The notes below the pieces were generated by a model that was not told the origin of the DNA, did no database searches, and saw only the letters and a program-made list of their open reading frames with translations. DNA of 64,000 bases from Rhizorhabdus dicambivorans (GTDB lineage Bacteria > Pseudomonadota > Alphaproteobacteria > Sphingomonadales > Sphingomonadaceae), in assembly GCF_002355275.1 (NCBI RefSeq), contig NZ_CP023449.1:1218001-1282000 (forward strand), in the 5' to 3' direction. A program made the position numbers and the translations under genes. Positions 1-9,315 of the stretch are shown piece after piece. Within the stretch, counting starts at the first letter, position 1, and each line of letters opens with the position of its first letter.

Positions 1-1
1 G

Positions 2-1897
2 GTCGCCGTCTATGTCGGCATGGGCAGCGTGCCGTTCATCGCCAGCTATTCGATCGCCGCCGGCTGGCTGCGCGCGCTCGGCTCGCCGATGTTCTTCACG
101 GCGGGTTCGATCGACAAGCCCGGCATATTGATCGCGCTGGCCCTGCACGGCATGTGGCAGGGGGGCCAGCCGCCGGTCGACAGCGCCGATGCATGGCTGT
201 TCGTCGGCATCAATCCGGTGATCAGCAAGTCGCCGGGTTTTCCCGGCCAGAATCCGGGGCTGTTCCTCAAGCGGCTGGTCGACAAGGGCGCGAAGCTGAT
301 CGTCATCGATCCGCGCCGGACGGAGACGGCGAAGCGCGCTTATATCCACCTCCAGCCGCGCCCCGGCGAGGATCCGACGCTGCTTGCCGGCCTGATCCAC
401 ATCATCCTCGAAGAGGCGCTGTTCGACGCCGATTTCGTCGCCGCGAACGCCCGTGGGCTGGAGGCGCTGCGTGCCGCCGTCGCGCCGTTCACCCCCAGCT
501 ATGTCGCGGCGCGGGCGGACGTGCCGGAAGCCGACCTGATGGAGGCGGCGCGGGTTTTCGCGCAGGCCGGCTATTCGGGCGTCAGCTGCGGCACCGGGCC
601 GAGCTTCGCGACCCATTCGACGCTCACCGAATATCTCGCCCTCTGCCTCGCCACTTTGTGCGGACGCTGGGCGCGCGAGGGCGAGCGGCTGACCAAGCCC
701 AATGTCCTGCTCCCCGGCTTCGATGCGCGGGCGCAGCCCTGGCCGCCGTTCCAGGGCTGGGGTTTCGAGCCGCGCCTGCGGGTGCGCGGGCTCGGCGGCT
801 GCGTGAGCGGGCTGTCCGCTGCCGCGCTGTCCGACGAGATATTGCTGCCTGGCGAGGGCAGGGTCCGCGCGCTGATCGTCTGCGGTGGCAATCCGATGAT
901 GGCCTGGCCCGACCAGGCCAAGGCCTTCGCCGCGCTCAACGACCTCGACCTGCTCGTCACCATCGACACCGAGATGACCGCGACCGCCGAGCTTTCCGAC
1001 TATGTGATCGCGCCCCGGCTGACGCTGGAGACGCCGATGACGACCTGCATGCCGGAGAGCGTCAAATATTACGGCACGACGCGCGGCTTCGATCAGCCCT
1101 ATGCCGCCTATACCCCGGCGATCGTCGACCCACCCGAGGGAAGCGACGTGATCGAGGATTGGGAATTCTTCTGGGGGCTTGCGGAACGGCTGGGCCTGAA
1201 GATCCCGGTGACGACCTATTTCGGCAACGGCCCGCAGGCCGAGCATGCGCCGGTCGACTTCATCCTCGATCCCAGCGGCCCGAAGCCGACCACCGATCAG
1301 CTCATCGCGATGGCCCATCGCCATTCGCGGGTGCCGCTGGACCAGGTAAAACAGAACCCCAACGGCCAGATCTTCGAGTGCGACCAGCGCATCGGCCCGC
1401 GCGAACCGGGCAATGACGCGCGGCTGGAACTGGCGGCCGGCCCGATGCTCGACGAGCTTGCCGCCGTCCTGGCAGAGGACAATCGCGCGATCGAGGCCGA
1501 CTATCCCTTCCGCCTCGTGCCGCGTCGGCTCAACAACATGCTCAACTCGTTCGGCCGTCGCTACGCCCAGCTCGCGCGGAAGCCTTATAATGCGGCCTAT
1601 ATGAACCCTTCCGACATGGCGGCGCTGGGCTTGGCCGATGGCGACCTGATCGGCATTTCCTCCCCCCATGGCGAAATCGTCGGCATTGCGGAGGGAGAGG
1701 CGGCGCTCCGGCCGGGCACGGTTTCGATGGCGCATGGTTTCGGCCGTAATCCCGGGGACGATGATCCGCGCGGAAGCGGTGCCAACACGGGCCGGCTGAT
1801 GTCGGCCGAGGTCGACTATGATCCGATCACCGGTATCCCGCGCATGGGCGCGATTCCGGTCCGGATCGAACCCGTCACGTCCGCGGATCAGGGATAA
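2..1897 (+). CDS. Molybdopterin-dependent oxidoreductase, C-terminal part (5' end outside window)
   Basis: The frame is already open at the first bases, so the start and the N-terminal part, where an iron-sulfur segment usually sits, lie to the left; the ATG at 20 is internal. The remaining ~630 residues look like the DMSO-reductase superfamily. DAWLFVGINPVISKSPGF and LIVCGGNPMMAWP are typical cofactor-binding loops of the central domains, and the last ~120 residues (from about RRLNNMLNSFGR, with MNPSDMAALGLADGDLI) resemble the C-terminal molybdopterin-dinucleotide-binding barrel. Family members carry out two-electron redox reactions on small substrates; which substrate is used here cannot be seen. 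It ends in a 10-base convergent overlap with the VOC gene. Assignment to the superfamily is firm, the function is open. Confidence 0.85.
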   Translation, partial: VAVYVGMGSVPFIASYSIAAGWLRALGSPMFFTAGSIDKPGILIALALHGMWQGGQPPVDSADAWLFVGINPVISKSPGFPGQNPGLFLKRLVDKGAKLIVIDPRRTETAKRAYIHLQPRPGEDPTLLAGLIHIILEEALFDADFVAANARGLEALRAAVAPFTPSYVAARADVPEADLMEAARVFAQAGYSGVSCGTGPSFATHSTLTEYLALCLATLCGRWAREGERLTKPNVLLPGFDARAQPWPPFQGWGFEPRLRVRGLGGCVSGLSAAALSDEILLPGEGRVRALIVCGGNPMMAWPDQAKAFAALNDLDLLVTIDTEMTATAELSDYVIAPRLTLETPMTTCMPESVKYYGTTRGFDQPYAAYTPAIVDPPEGSDVIEDWEFFWGLAERLGLKIPVTTYFGNGPQAEHAPVDFILDPSGPKPTTDQLIAMAHRHSRVPLDQVKQNPNGQIFECDQRIGPREPGNDARLELAAGPMLDELAAVLAEDNRAIEADYPFRLVPRRLNNMLNSFGRRYAQLARKPYNAAYMNPSDMAALGLADGDLIGISSPHGEIVGIAEGEAALRPGTVSMAHGFGRNPGDDDPRGSGANTGRLMSAEVDYDPITGIPRMGAIPVRIEPVTSADQG

Positions 1898-2412
1898 GGG
1901 CGGATCGGCTCGCTCCCATCCCAATCGAGGGCGGCGGCGCGGATGCGCCCGATGCCGGGCAGGCGGCCGGGCACCAGTTCGGATATCTCCAGGCTGGTGC
2001 CGCCATGCGCGGCATCCTCGAAATAGGCGAAGCGGATGCGGCCGAAGCGGCCCTCCTGCGCCACCGTCAGCCCGCTCGTCTCCGCCAGCGCGAAGCAGGC
2101 GTCATAGTCGGCCGGCCAGACGCAGATATGCTGGAGCCCTTCGCCATGACGGTCGAGATGCTCGCGATAAAGGCTCGGCGTATCGCAGCGCTGCTGGATG
2201 AGTTCGATCTGCATGTCGCCCGAATTGGTGAGGGCGTAGCTCATGTCGAAATCGGGATAATCGGTACCCCGGAACCGGTAATGGCTGAGGGCGAGGCGCG
2301 GATTGTAGAACCAGGGGCCGATGCGCAGCCTGTCCGCCCAGGCGTTCATCGCGGTTTCGATGTCGCGGACGACATAGCCCATCTGGCGGATCGGGCCGAA
2401 GCCGGCGTGCAT
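1888..2412 (-). CDS. VOC (glyoxalase/dioxygenase fold) family protein
   Basis: A 174-residue protein with the vicinal-oxygen-chelate pattern. The N-terminal beta-alpha unit reads MGYVVRDIETAMNAW, a second half begins near LQHICVWPADYDACFA, and TSLEISEL is near the C terminus; the His and Glu in these last segments are plausible metal ligands. VOC proteins include glyoxalases, extradiol dioxygenases, epimerases and binding proteins, so the reaction cannot be read from sequence. It lies one base downstream of the NmrA-type reductase on the same strand and is probably co-transcribed with it. Position next to degradation genes fits an accessory catabolic role, which is inference. Confidence 0.75.
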   Translation of the reverse strand: MHAGFGPIRQMGYVVRDIETAMNAWADRLRIGPWFYNPRLALSHYRFRGTDYPDFDMSYALTNSGDMQIELIQQRCDTPSLYREHLDRHGEGLQHICVWPADYDACFALAETSGLTVAQEGRFGRIRFAYFEDAAHGGTSLEISELVPGRLPGIGRIRAAALDWDGSEPIRPYP

Positions 2413-2413
2413 C

Positions 2414-3337
2414 CTATCCGGCCCGGTCGATCAGGATGGCGTCGCAGTGGCCATGGAGCCATTCCGCGAAGGATATGGGATGGAGGCCGATCGCTTCCAT
2501 CTGCGCGGGCCGCGCCGGATAGCCGACGACGTTGAGCCAGAGCTGGGTCCGCACCCAGCCATCATGCTGGCCGCGCAGGACCAGTTCGTCATAGCCGCGC
2601 GTCTCAGCAATGATCGGAACGCCCCTGGCCGCACCGATCGCCGCCGCGACCTCACCCAGGGTGAGATGATCGCCCGCCAGTTCGATTGCCGCACCATTGA
2701 AACGGGCGGGCTCGGCGATGGCCAGTGCCGCCGCCGCACCGATATCATCGGCGGCGACCAGTGCGATCCGGGTGTCGGGCTCGGTCGCGGTCAGGATGCG
2801 GCCCTGCTGCAGGTCGGGGAACATCGATCCCGCCTTGGGCTCGGCGAAATTCTCCATCATGAAGGCGGGGCGCAGCAGCGTGTGGCTGGCGAAACCCGCC
2901 TCGCGCACCAGCGCTTCGGCGTCGGCCTTGCTCCGCCAGTAATTGGGCTCCCACCGACCCTCTGCCCAGCCCGCCATCGTTTCGAAGTCGCCGGTGTTGG
3001 AGACCGAGCTGTGGACGAACTGCGCGACCCCGGCGCGCCGCGCCGCCGCGACCAGCGCACCGGCCTGTCGGCGCTCCCTATCGGGATCGGCCGGGGACGG
3101 CGCGAGCTGCACCGAGAAGACGGCCCCGCACCCCGCAATCGCCCGATCGAGCAGGGTCTGGTCTTCATAGCTGCCCTCGGCGACGTCGCAGCCGATATCG
3201 GCCAGGGCCGTAGCCGAAGCCGATGTCCGGTCGCGGACCATCGCCCGGACCGGGCGGCCTTGCGCGCGCAGCGCCCGGGCGACCGCGCCACCCTGCGCGC
3301 CGGTGGCGCCGGTCACCAATGTCGGGGCGTCGTTCAT
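2414..3337 (-). CDS. NmrA-family NAD(P)-binding reductase
   Basis: About 307 residues beginning MNDAPTLVTGATGAQGG, an N-terminal Rossmann dinucleotide loop of the atypical SDR/NmrA type (TGATGAQGG). A longer frame runs upstream to 3385, but the ATG at 3337 has a purine-rich ribosome site (GGGAGAAGG) just before it and puts the Rossmann motif at the N terminus, as in the family. Later features are a variable core with SSVSNTGDF and a substrate region with LRPAFMMENFAEP, reminiscent of NmrA proteins. Members either reduce substrates or sense NADP. It shares a transcript with the VOC gene; the alpha/beta hydrolase is divergent. Substrate unknown. Confidence 0.78.
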   Translation of the reverse strand: MNDAPTLVTGATGAQGGAVARALRAQGRPVRAMVRDRTSASATALADIGCDVAEGSYEDQTLLDRAIAGCGAVFSVQLAPSPADPDRERRQAGALVAAARRAGVAQFVHSSVSNTGDFETMAGWAEGRWEPNYWRSKADAEALVREAGFASHTLLRPAFMMENFAEPKAGSMFPDLQQGRILTATEPDTRIALVAADDIGAAAALAIAEPARFNGAAIELAGDHLTLGEVAAAIGAARGVPIIAETRGYDELVLRGQHDGWVRTQLWLNVVGYPARPAQMEAIGLHPISFAEWLHGHCDAILIDRAG

Positions 3338-3488
3338 GGCCTTCTCCCTGCCGTGGACCGTCAGAGGTGGCTCAGGCCCGCACACGCGACAAGCGGGCCA
3401 TGCATCTCATCGAATGGGTGATGGGATGGGCCGCAACCTTCCACGCCGCGCGGCGGATGGGCATGGTCCGCCTGAAGGGAGAGCGAGG

Positions 3489-4475
3489 ATGCAGCGGATC
3501 GAACGGCGGATCGACGTCAGCGGGGCGGCCGGGCTGGGCGAGCCGGTCGAGATGGCGGTGAGTATCTTCCTGCCCGATCCGGCGGCGATACCGAAGCGCC
3601 CGGTGGCGATCTTCGCGGTGCCCGGCGGCGGTTATTCGCGGGCCTATTATTATCTGAGCTTCGCCGGTCATGACGGCTATGACGAGGCCGCCTGGCATGT
3701 GGCGCGCGGCACCGTCTATATCGCGATCGATCATGTCGGCGTCGGCGAAAGCAGTATTCCGGACCTGTCGCGGATCAGCTTCCAGACGCTCGCCGCGACC
3801 CATGACAGTTGCGTTCGCCAGATCGCGGCGATGATCGAGCAGGGGACGCTCGATCCCGGATTCCCTGCCTGTCCGGGCCTGTTCCGCATGGGCATGGGCC
3901 AGTCGATGGGCGGCGGCGTCACTATCCTCGCGCAGGGGCGTTTCGGGACCTTCGATGCGATCGCCCCCTGCGGGGTCAGCGCGATCCACACCGCGCTTCC
4001 CCAGCGCAACGCCGAGGAATTCGAAGCGGGCAAGCGGCGGTTCGACGAGATCAGCGTTGGCGACAGCTCCCATAGTCATCTGACGACGCCCCACGAAGAT
4101 GTCGACTATGTCTATCCCTTCCACTGGGAGGACGTGCCCGCCGACATATTGGAAGCGGACATGGAAGGCGGCTATCCGATCCGCCGGACGGCGCCCGATT
4201 TCGGCAGCCTGACCATCCCCCATTGCGCGGTGCAGATGATGACGCCGGGCTGCTTCTCCGCCGATGCGGCGCGGATCACGGTGCCGGTGCTGGTCGCCGT
4301 CGGCGAGCGCGACACCTGCCCCGATCCGCGCGCCGAGCCGTCGGCCTATAGCGCCTCGCCCGACATCGGCGTCTTCATCGTGCCGCGCATGGCGCATATG
4401 CACAATTTCGCCTCGACGCGCGAACTGCTCTGGGCGCGGCTCCATGGCTGGACGCGGATGCTGGCCGAAGGCTGA
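3489..4475 (+). CDS. Alpha/beta hydrolase-like protein
   Basis: A 328-residue protein, start chosen at the ATG at 3489 because GGGAGAGCGAGG precedes it; the open frame extends further upstream without a better start. The fold is suggested by the nucleophile elbow GMGQSMGGG (residues ~138-146), an oxyanion-type strand VAIFAVPGGGYSR near the N terminus, and a C-terminal RMAHMHNF that could supply the catalytic His, preceded by VLVAVGERDTCPDP where the acid residue usually lies. No signal peptide is seen, so it is probably cytoplasmic. It is likely an esterase or thioesterase-type enzyme; the substrate is unknown. It converges on a DUF1214-like gene across a GC-rich hairpin. Confidence 0.75.
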   Translation: MQRIERRIDVSGAAGLGEPVEMAVSIFLPDPAAIPKRPVAIFAVPGGGYSRAYYYLSFAGHDGYDEAAWHVARGTVYIAIDHVGVGESSIPDLSRISFQTLAATHDSCVRQIAAMIEQGTLDPGFPACPGLFRMGMGQSMGGGVTILAQGRFGTFDAIAPCGVSAIHTALPQRNAEEFEAGKRRFDEISVGDSSHSHLTTPHEDVDYVYPFHWEDVPADILEADMEGGYPIRRTAPDFGSLTIPHCAVQMMTPGCFSADAARITVPVLVAVGERDTCPDPRAEPSAYSASPDIGVFIVPRMAHMHNFASTRELLWARLHGWTRMLAEG

Positions 4476-4483
4476 CATACAGC

Positions 4484-4509
4484 GTCGCCCCGGCGAGGGC
4501 CGGGACGAC
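4484..4509. terminator. GC-rich hairpin between convergent genes
   Basis: An 11-base stem with one mismatch (GTCGCCCCGGC against GCCGGGACGAC) and a 4-base loop directly after the hydrolase stop codon. It sits between convergent genes and has no strong T-run, so it may act as a bidirectional terminator or as a REP-like repeat. A hairpin with the same GTCGCCCC/GGGGCGAC core occurs at 32,115. Confidence 0.5.
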
Positions 4510-4515
4510 GAAATT

Positions 4516-5754
4516 TCAGGCCGTCGTCCGCCGGTCCCAGTCGCGCCGCCGCTGGGCGATACGTCGCTCGCGTTCGACCGCATCGATCCGGGTCGCGTCG
4601 GGGACATGCTGGTCGATCTCGGCGAAGGGCACGATATCGAGCCAGTGACGCGGCCCTTCCCGGACGTGCGCGGCGGGGATGCCCTGCCAGCGGATCATCG
4701 GCAGCAGATTCTTCAGCCCGCCGGTATCCACCCAATTGGCGATGCCGGGATCGCGCGCCGAGACGACGACGCTGATCGTGCCGTCGGCATTGGGTTCGGC
4801 CTGGGCGGCGGTCAGCCCGGACTGGATGCGGTGCGGATCGATCGAGCGATACCACCACATTGCCATCTGAAAGCTGTTGTAGCAGGCGCCCGCCGGATCG
4901 AAGCGGACGATCGCGGCCTGGTCGTCCTCCAGGTGGAAATGGCCGAGGCTGCTCGCCTGGGTGATGAGTCCGCCATAGCCCGCGACCCGCACCGGCTGCA
5001 CCATCGTGTTGACCGGCTTGCCGGTCGAGAGGCGGAAGAACCAGTAATAGAGCGGCACATCCTCGCGCATCCGCCGCAGCGCCTCGTCGAGCCGCTCCTC
5101 CAGGCCGAGCGCAGGTGCCGCATCGAGCCGCTCGATATGGAGATCGAGCGGGGTCTCGCGCGACCAGTCCATCAGGCTGTCGCGGATGAACAGGAATTTG
5201 CTGCGCGGCGTGCTGGTCAGGTGGTTGGGCCGGCCATTGGAAGCCTCGGCATCGATCGTGATGGTGAAGCTTCCATCGGCCTCCACCGCGATGCCGGGCA
5301 GTTCCAGCGTCGCCACCGTGATCGAGGTTCCCCAATTCTCGACCAGCGTGAAGGAGACATGCGCCGGCCGGCTGTCGAGGATGCGGCCGCTGATCCGGTA
5401 GCGTCCATCGGGGGCGATGCCCGCGAGCCGGTAGCAATTGTCGGGATTGTCGCCGCCCATCCGCGCGTCGGGCACGTCGGCGCCGTTCCAGCGATAGGTC
5501 GGCATGAAGTTGCGGACAAGGCGCGGCGCCGCCGGATCGATCGCGGTCGCCTTGAAAAGATAGTTGGTGACCCAGCCGTCCATCGCGTCGTCGAAGCTGT
5601 CGAGCAGCCCGGGGGGAATATCGTCGCCATGGGCGACCCGCCAGTGGCCGGCAGCGATGTCCCGCGCGGCGCGCGTCTGGGGCAGCGTCCACATCTGGCG
5701 CACCTCCTCCTCGGCCGCGAGCTGACCGGCATTGGCGATAGGGTTGGCCATCAT
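4516..5754 (-). CDS. DUF1214-like protein of unknown function
   Basis: A 412-residue soluble protein without signal peptide or membrane segment. Its C-terminal part has short runs seen in DUF1214-type proteins (MAMWWYRSIDPHRIQSG, then SARDPGIANWVDTGG followed by a Trp-rich strand). The middle contains beta-rich sequence (FTLVENWGTSITVATLEL). I recognise the family only loosely and cannot assign a reaction. The start codon overlaps the stop of cysQ by four bases, so it is translationally coupled to the sulfate-activation genes and is the last gene of that operon. This context suggests a role linked to the sulfated compound or to the sulfotransferase product, but that is inference. Confidence 0.6.
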   Translation of the reverse strand: MMANPIANAGQLAAEEEVRQMWTLPQTRAARDIAAGHWRVAHGDDIPPGLLDSFDDAMDGWVTNYLFKATAIDPAAPRLVRNFMPTYRWNGADVPDARMGGDNPDNCYRLAGIAPDGRYRISGRILDSRPAHVSFTLVENWGTSITVATLELPGIAVEADGSFTITIDAEASNGRPNHLTSTPRSKFLFIRDSLMDWSRETPLDLHIERLDAAPALGLEERLDEALRRMREDVPLYYWFFRLSTGKPVNTMVQPVRVAGYGGLITQASSLGHFHLEDDQAAIVRFDPAGACYNSFQMAMWWYRSIDPHRIQSGLTAAQAEPNADGTISVVVSARDPGIANWVDTGGLKNLLPMIRWQGIPAAHVREGPRHWLDIVPFAEIDQHVPDATRIDAVERERRIAQRRRDWDRRTTA

Positions 5755-6497
5755 GCCGCCGCTTTCGCCGTGCCGATCAGGCCGAGCACCCGCGCGGCAT
5801 GCTCCTGCCGGCAGATCAGCAGGTCGGGCATGTAGACATCGCGCTGGTTGTAGTGCAGCGGGCTGCCGTCGATCCGCGAGGCGTGCAGGCCGTGCGCCAG
5901 CGCGACGGCGGCGGGCGCGCAGCTATCCCACTCATATTGGCCGCCGGAGTGGAGGTAGATGTCGGCCTCGCCGCGCACCACCGCCATCGCCTTGGCGCCG
6001 GCCGATCCCATCGGCACCAGCTCGGCGCCCAGCCTGTCGGCGACGTCGACCGCCTCGGCGGCGGGGCGGGTGCGGCTGACCAGCATGCGCAGGCGATCGG
6101 GCGCGGGCGGCACCGGTGCCGGGCGGTCGGTGCGCAGGACGACGCCGCCATCGAGGCCCGGCAGGGCCACCGCGCCGATCGCGGGAACGCCGTCGATCGT
6201 GAGCGCGACATGCACCGCCCAGTCGGCGCGCGCCTCGCCATATTCGCGGGTGCCGTCGACCGGGTCGATGATCCACACCCGCGATTTGCCCAGCCGCTCC
6301 TCTGTGTCCTTGCTCTCTTCTGAGAGAAGCCCGTCCTCGGGCCGCTGCTCGCGGATCGCGTGGCAGAGGAACTGGTTGGCGGTCTGGTCGCCCGCCTTGC
6401 CTAGCGCCTTCGTCCCGAACAGCCCCGATGCGCGGACCTCGGTCAGGATGCGCCCGGCGGTCTCGGCGAGATGCGCGGCCAGTTCGGCGTCGGTCAT
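5751..6497 (-). CDS. cysQ: 3'(2'),5'-bisphosphate nucleotidase CysQ
   Basis: A 248-residue inositol-monophosphatase-fold enzyme that hydrolyses PAP (3'-phosphoadenosine 5'-phosphate), the by-product of PAPS-dependent sulfotransfer, to AMP. The three metal-binding signatures are present in order: [20 protein letters not shown] and [10 protein letters not shown]. Length is normal for CysQ. The start codon overlaps the end of cysNC by four bases, and its own end overlaps the DUF1214-like gene by four bases. In this operon it would recycle the PAP made by the sulfotransferase encoded at the head of the operon. Confidence 0.92.
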   Translation of the reverse strand: MTDAELAAHLAETAGRILTEVRASGLFGTKALGKAGDQTANQFLCHAIREQRPEDGLLSEESKDTEERLGKSRVWIIDPVDGTREYGEARADWAVHVALTIDGVPAIGAVALPGLDGGVVLRTDRPAPVPPAPDRLRMLVSRTRPAAEAVDVADRLGAELVPMGSAGAKAMAVVRGEADIYLHSGGQYEWDSCAPAAVALAHGLHASRIDGSPLHYNQRDVYMPDLLICRQEHAARVLGLIGTAKAAA

Positions 6498-8407
6498 TGC
6501 GCGTCTCCCAGCAGCCGGTCGACGATATGGTCCGCGGCCTGTTCGGCGGTCATCGCACTGGTATCGATGCGAATCTCTGGCGCTTCGGGCGGTTCATAGG
6601 GGCTGTCGATGCCGGTGAAGTTCTTGAGCTCGCCCGACCGCGCTTTCCTGTAGAGGCCCTTCACGTCGCGCTTCTCGGCCTCGGCCAGCGTCGTGTCGAT
6701 ATGCACTTCGACGAACTCGCCCGGCGCCATCATCGCCCGCACCATCTCGCGCTCCGCCCGGAAGGGGGAGATGAAGGCGGTTATCACCACCAGCCCGGCA
6801 TCGGTCATGAGCCGCGCGACCTCACCGACGCGGCGGATATTCTCGATCCGGTCGGCGTCGGTGAAGCCCAGATCCTTGTTCAGGCCGTGGCGGACATTGT
6901 CGCCGTCGAGCAGGAAGCTGTGCCGGTTCATCCGGGTCAGCTTCTTCTCGACCAGATTCGCGATGGTCGACTTGCCCGCACCCGAAAGCCCGGTGAACCA
7001 CAGCACGGCGGGCTTCTGGTTCTTCAGGTCGGCGCGCTTCTCGCGGGTGACGTCGGTTGCCTGCCAGTGGACGTTCTGGGCGCGGCGCAGCGCGAAGTGG
7101 AGCATGCCCGCCGCCACCGTCGCGTTGGTCATCTTGTCGATCAGGATGAAGCCGCCGAGATCGCGGTTGTCGGCATAGGGCTCGAAGGCGATCGCCCGGT
7201 CGGTGGCGAGGGTGACGACGCCGATCGCGTTGAGATCGAGCGTCTTCGCCGCGAGATGCTCCATAGAATTGACGTTCACCTGATATTTGGGCGCATGCAC
7301 CGTCGCCGAGACGGTCTGGGTGCCGAGCTTCAGCCAATAGGGGCGGCCGGGCAGCATCTCGGCCTCGTCCATCCAGACGACCGTCGCCTCGAACTGGTCG
7401 GCGGCCTGGACGGGCTCGTCGGCAATGGTGATGACGTCGCCGCGTGAGCAGTCGATCTCGTCGGCCATGGTCAGCGTCACCGACTGGCCGGCGATGGCCT
7501 GGTCGAGATCGCCATCGAATGTCACGATCCTCGCCACGGTCGATGTCTTGCCCGAGGGCAGTACGCGGATCGCGTCGCCGGGCCTGACCGTGCCGCTGGA
7601 GATCAGGCCGGAGAATCCCCGGAAATCGAGATTGGGCCGGTTGACCCACTGCACCGCCATGCGGAACGGCCGGGCCTGCATCGCGGCGGTATCGACCTGC
7701 ACCGTTTCCAGATGTGGCAGCAGGGCCGGGCCCGAATACCAGGGCGTGTTGGGCGAGGCGGCGGTGATGTTGTCGCCCTTGAAGCCGGAGATCGGCATGG
7801 CGACGAAATCGGCGATGCCGATCGAGTCCGCGAACTGGCGGTAGTCGGCGACGATCCGGTCGAAGACGGCCTGATCATAGCCGACCAGGTCCATCTTGTT
7901 GACGGCGAGGACGATGTTCCGGATGCCGATCAGGTGGGCGAGATAGCTGTGCCGGCGGGTCTGGGTCAGCACGCCCTTGCGCGCGTCGATCAGGATCACC
8001 GCGAGGTCGGCGGTGCTCGCGCCGGTCACCATGTTGCGGGTGTACTGCTCGTGGCCGGGCGTATCGGCGACGATGAACTTGCGCTTGTCGGTCGCGAAGA
8101 AGCGATAGGCGACGTCGATGGTGATGCCCTGTTCGCGCTCGGCGGCGAGGCCGTCGACGAGGAGGGCGAAGTCGATCTCCTGCCCTTGCGTTCCGACCCG
8201 CTTGCTGTCCGCCTCCAGCGCCGCGAGCTGATCCTCGAAGATCATCTTCGAGTCGTAGAGCAGGCGGCCGATCAGCGTCGACTTCCCGTCGTCGACCGAT
8301 CCGCAGGTGATGAAACGCAGCAGGCTCTTATGCTGGTGCTGGGCGAGATAGGCTTCGATATCCTCGGCGATGAGGGCGTCGGCCTCATATTCATAAGTGC
8401 CGCTCAT
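6494..8407 (-). CDS. cysNC: Bifunctional sulfate adenylyltransferase large subunit / APS kinase
   Basis: A 637-residue fusion. Residues ~28-450 are an EF-Tu-like GTPase (P-loop GSVDDGKST at 36-44, then [12 protein letters not shown] and NKMDLVGYD) that drives ATP sulfurylase with CysD. Residues ~460-637 are APS kinase, with its own P-loop GLSGAGKST at about 473 and [15 protein letters not shown]. Together with CysD it converts sulfate and ATP to APS and then PAPS in the cytoplasm. The fused architecture is common in alphaproteobacteria. The start lies directly at the cysD stop, and the end overlaps cysQ. Assimilatory reductase genes are not in the visible operon; a sulfotransferase is, which points to PAPS supply for sulfation. 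Confidence 0.95.
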   Translation of the reverse strand: MSGTYEYEADALIAEDIEAYLAQHQHKSLLRFITCGSVDDGKSTLIGRLLYDSKMIFEDQLAALEADSKRVGTQGQEIDFALLVDGLAAEREQGITIDVAYRFFATDKRKFIVADTPGHEQYTRNMVTGASTADLAVILIDARKGVLTQTRRHSYLAHLIGIRNIVLAVNKMDLVGYDQAVFDRIVADYRQFADSIGIADFVAMPISGFKGDNITAASPNTPWYSGPALLPHLETVQVDTAAMQARPFRMAVQWVNRPNLDFRGFSGLISSGTVRPGDAIRVLPSGKTSTVARIVTFDGDLDQAIAGQSVTLTMADEIDCSRGDVITIADEPVQAADQFEATVVWMDEAEMLPGRPYWLKLGTQTVSATVHAPKYQVNVNSMEHLAAKTLDLNAIGVVTLATDRAIAFEPYADNRDLGGFILIDKMTNATVAAGMLHFALRRAQNVHWQATDVTREKRADLKNQKPAVLWFTGLSGAGKSTIANLVEKKLTRMNRHSFLLDGDNVRHGLNKDLGFTDADRIENIRRVGEVARLMTDAGLVVITAFISPFRAEREMVRAMMAPGEFVEVHIDTTLAEAEKRDVKGLYRKARSGELKNFTGIDSPYEPPEAPEIRIDTSAMTAEQAADHIVDRLLGDAQ

Positions 8408-9315
8408 CAGAAATATCCTTCCTGCTTCTTCTTCTCCATCGAGGCGTCGCCGGCATCCTTGTCGATCGCGCGGCCCTGCCGTTCGGAGGTCGTCGTCAGC
8501 AGCATCTCCTGGATCACCTCGGGCAGGGTCTTCGCCTCGCTCTCGACCGCGCCGGTCAGCGGGTAGCAGCCGAGCGTGCGGAAGCGGATCGAGCGCTCCA
8601 CGGGCGTCTCGCCGGGCTTCAGCCGGAAGCGGTCGTCGTCGACCATCAGCAGCAGGCCGTCACGCTCCACGGTCGGACGCGGGGCCGAGAAATAAAGCGG
8701 CACGATCTCGATGCCCTCGAGATGGATATACTGCCAGATGTCGAGCTCGGTCCAATTGCTGATCGGGAAGACGCGGATGCTCTCGCCCTTGGCCTTGCGG
8801 GCATTGTAGAGATTCCACAGCTCGGGCCGCTGGTTCTTCGGGTCCCAGCGGTGATTGGCCGAGCGGAAGCTGAATACCCTCTCCTTGGCGCGGCTCTTCT
8901 CCTCGTCGCGGCGCGCGCCCCCGAAGGCCGCGTCGAAGCCATATTTGTCGAGCGCCTGCTTTAGCCCCTCGGTCTTCCACATGTCGGTGTGCAAGGGGCC
9001 ATGGTCGAACGGGTTGATGCCGCGTTCCTCGGCCTCAGGATTGTGGTGGACGAGCAGTTCCATCCCCGCGTCGCGGGCGGCCTTGTCTCGCAGCTCATAC
9101 ATCGCCTTGAACTTCCAGGTCGTGTCGACATGGAGCAGCGGGAAGGGCGGCGGCGATGGATAGAAGGCCTTCTTGGCGAGGTGCAGCATCACCGCCGAAT
9201 CCTTGCCGACCGAATAGAGCATCACCGGACGCTCGGCCTCGGCAACCACCTCGCGCATGATGTGGATGCTCTCGGCTTCGAGTCGCTGGAGATGCGTCAG
9301 GGCCTTGGTCGTCAT
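8407..9315 (-). CDS. cysD: Sulfate adenylyltransferase subunit 2 (CysD)
   Basis: A 302-residue PAPS-reductase-fold enzyme, normal length, that forms APS from sulfate and ATP together with CysN. The N-terminal PP-loop reads [18 protein letters not shown]; later family segments are [23 protein letters not shown] and [13 protein letters not shown]. The stop codon abuts the cysNC start, and its start overlaps the sulfotransferase stop by four bases, so all are read from one message. The family assignment is unambiguous. Confidence 0.95.
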   Translation of the reverse strand: MTTKALTHLQRLEAESIHIMREVVAEAERPVMLYSVGKDSAVMLHLAKKAFYPSPPPFPLLHVDTTWKFKAMYELRDKAARDAGMELLVHHNPEAEERGINPFDHGPLHTDMWKTEGLKQALDKYGFDAAFGGARRDEEKSRAKERVFSFRSANHRWDPKNQRPELWNLYNARKAKGESIRVFPISNWTELDIWQYIHLEGIEIVPLYFSAPRPTVERDGLLLMVDDDRFRLKPGETPVERSIRFRTLGCYPLTGAVESEAKTLPEVIQEMLLTTTSERQGRAIDKDAGDASMEKKKQEGYF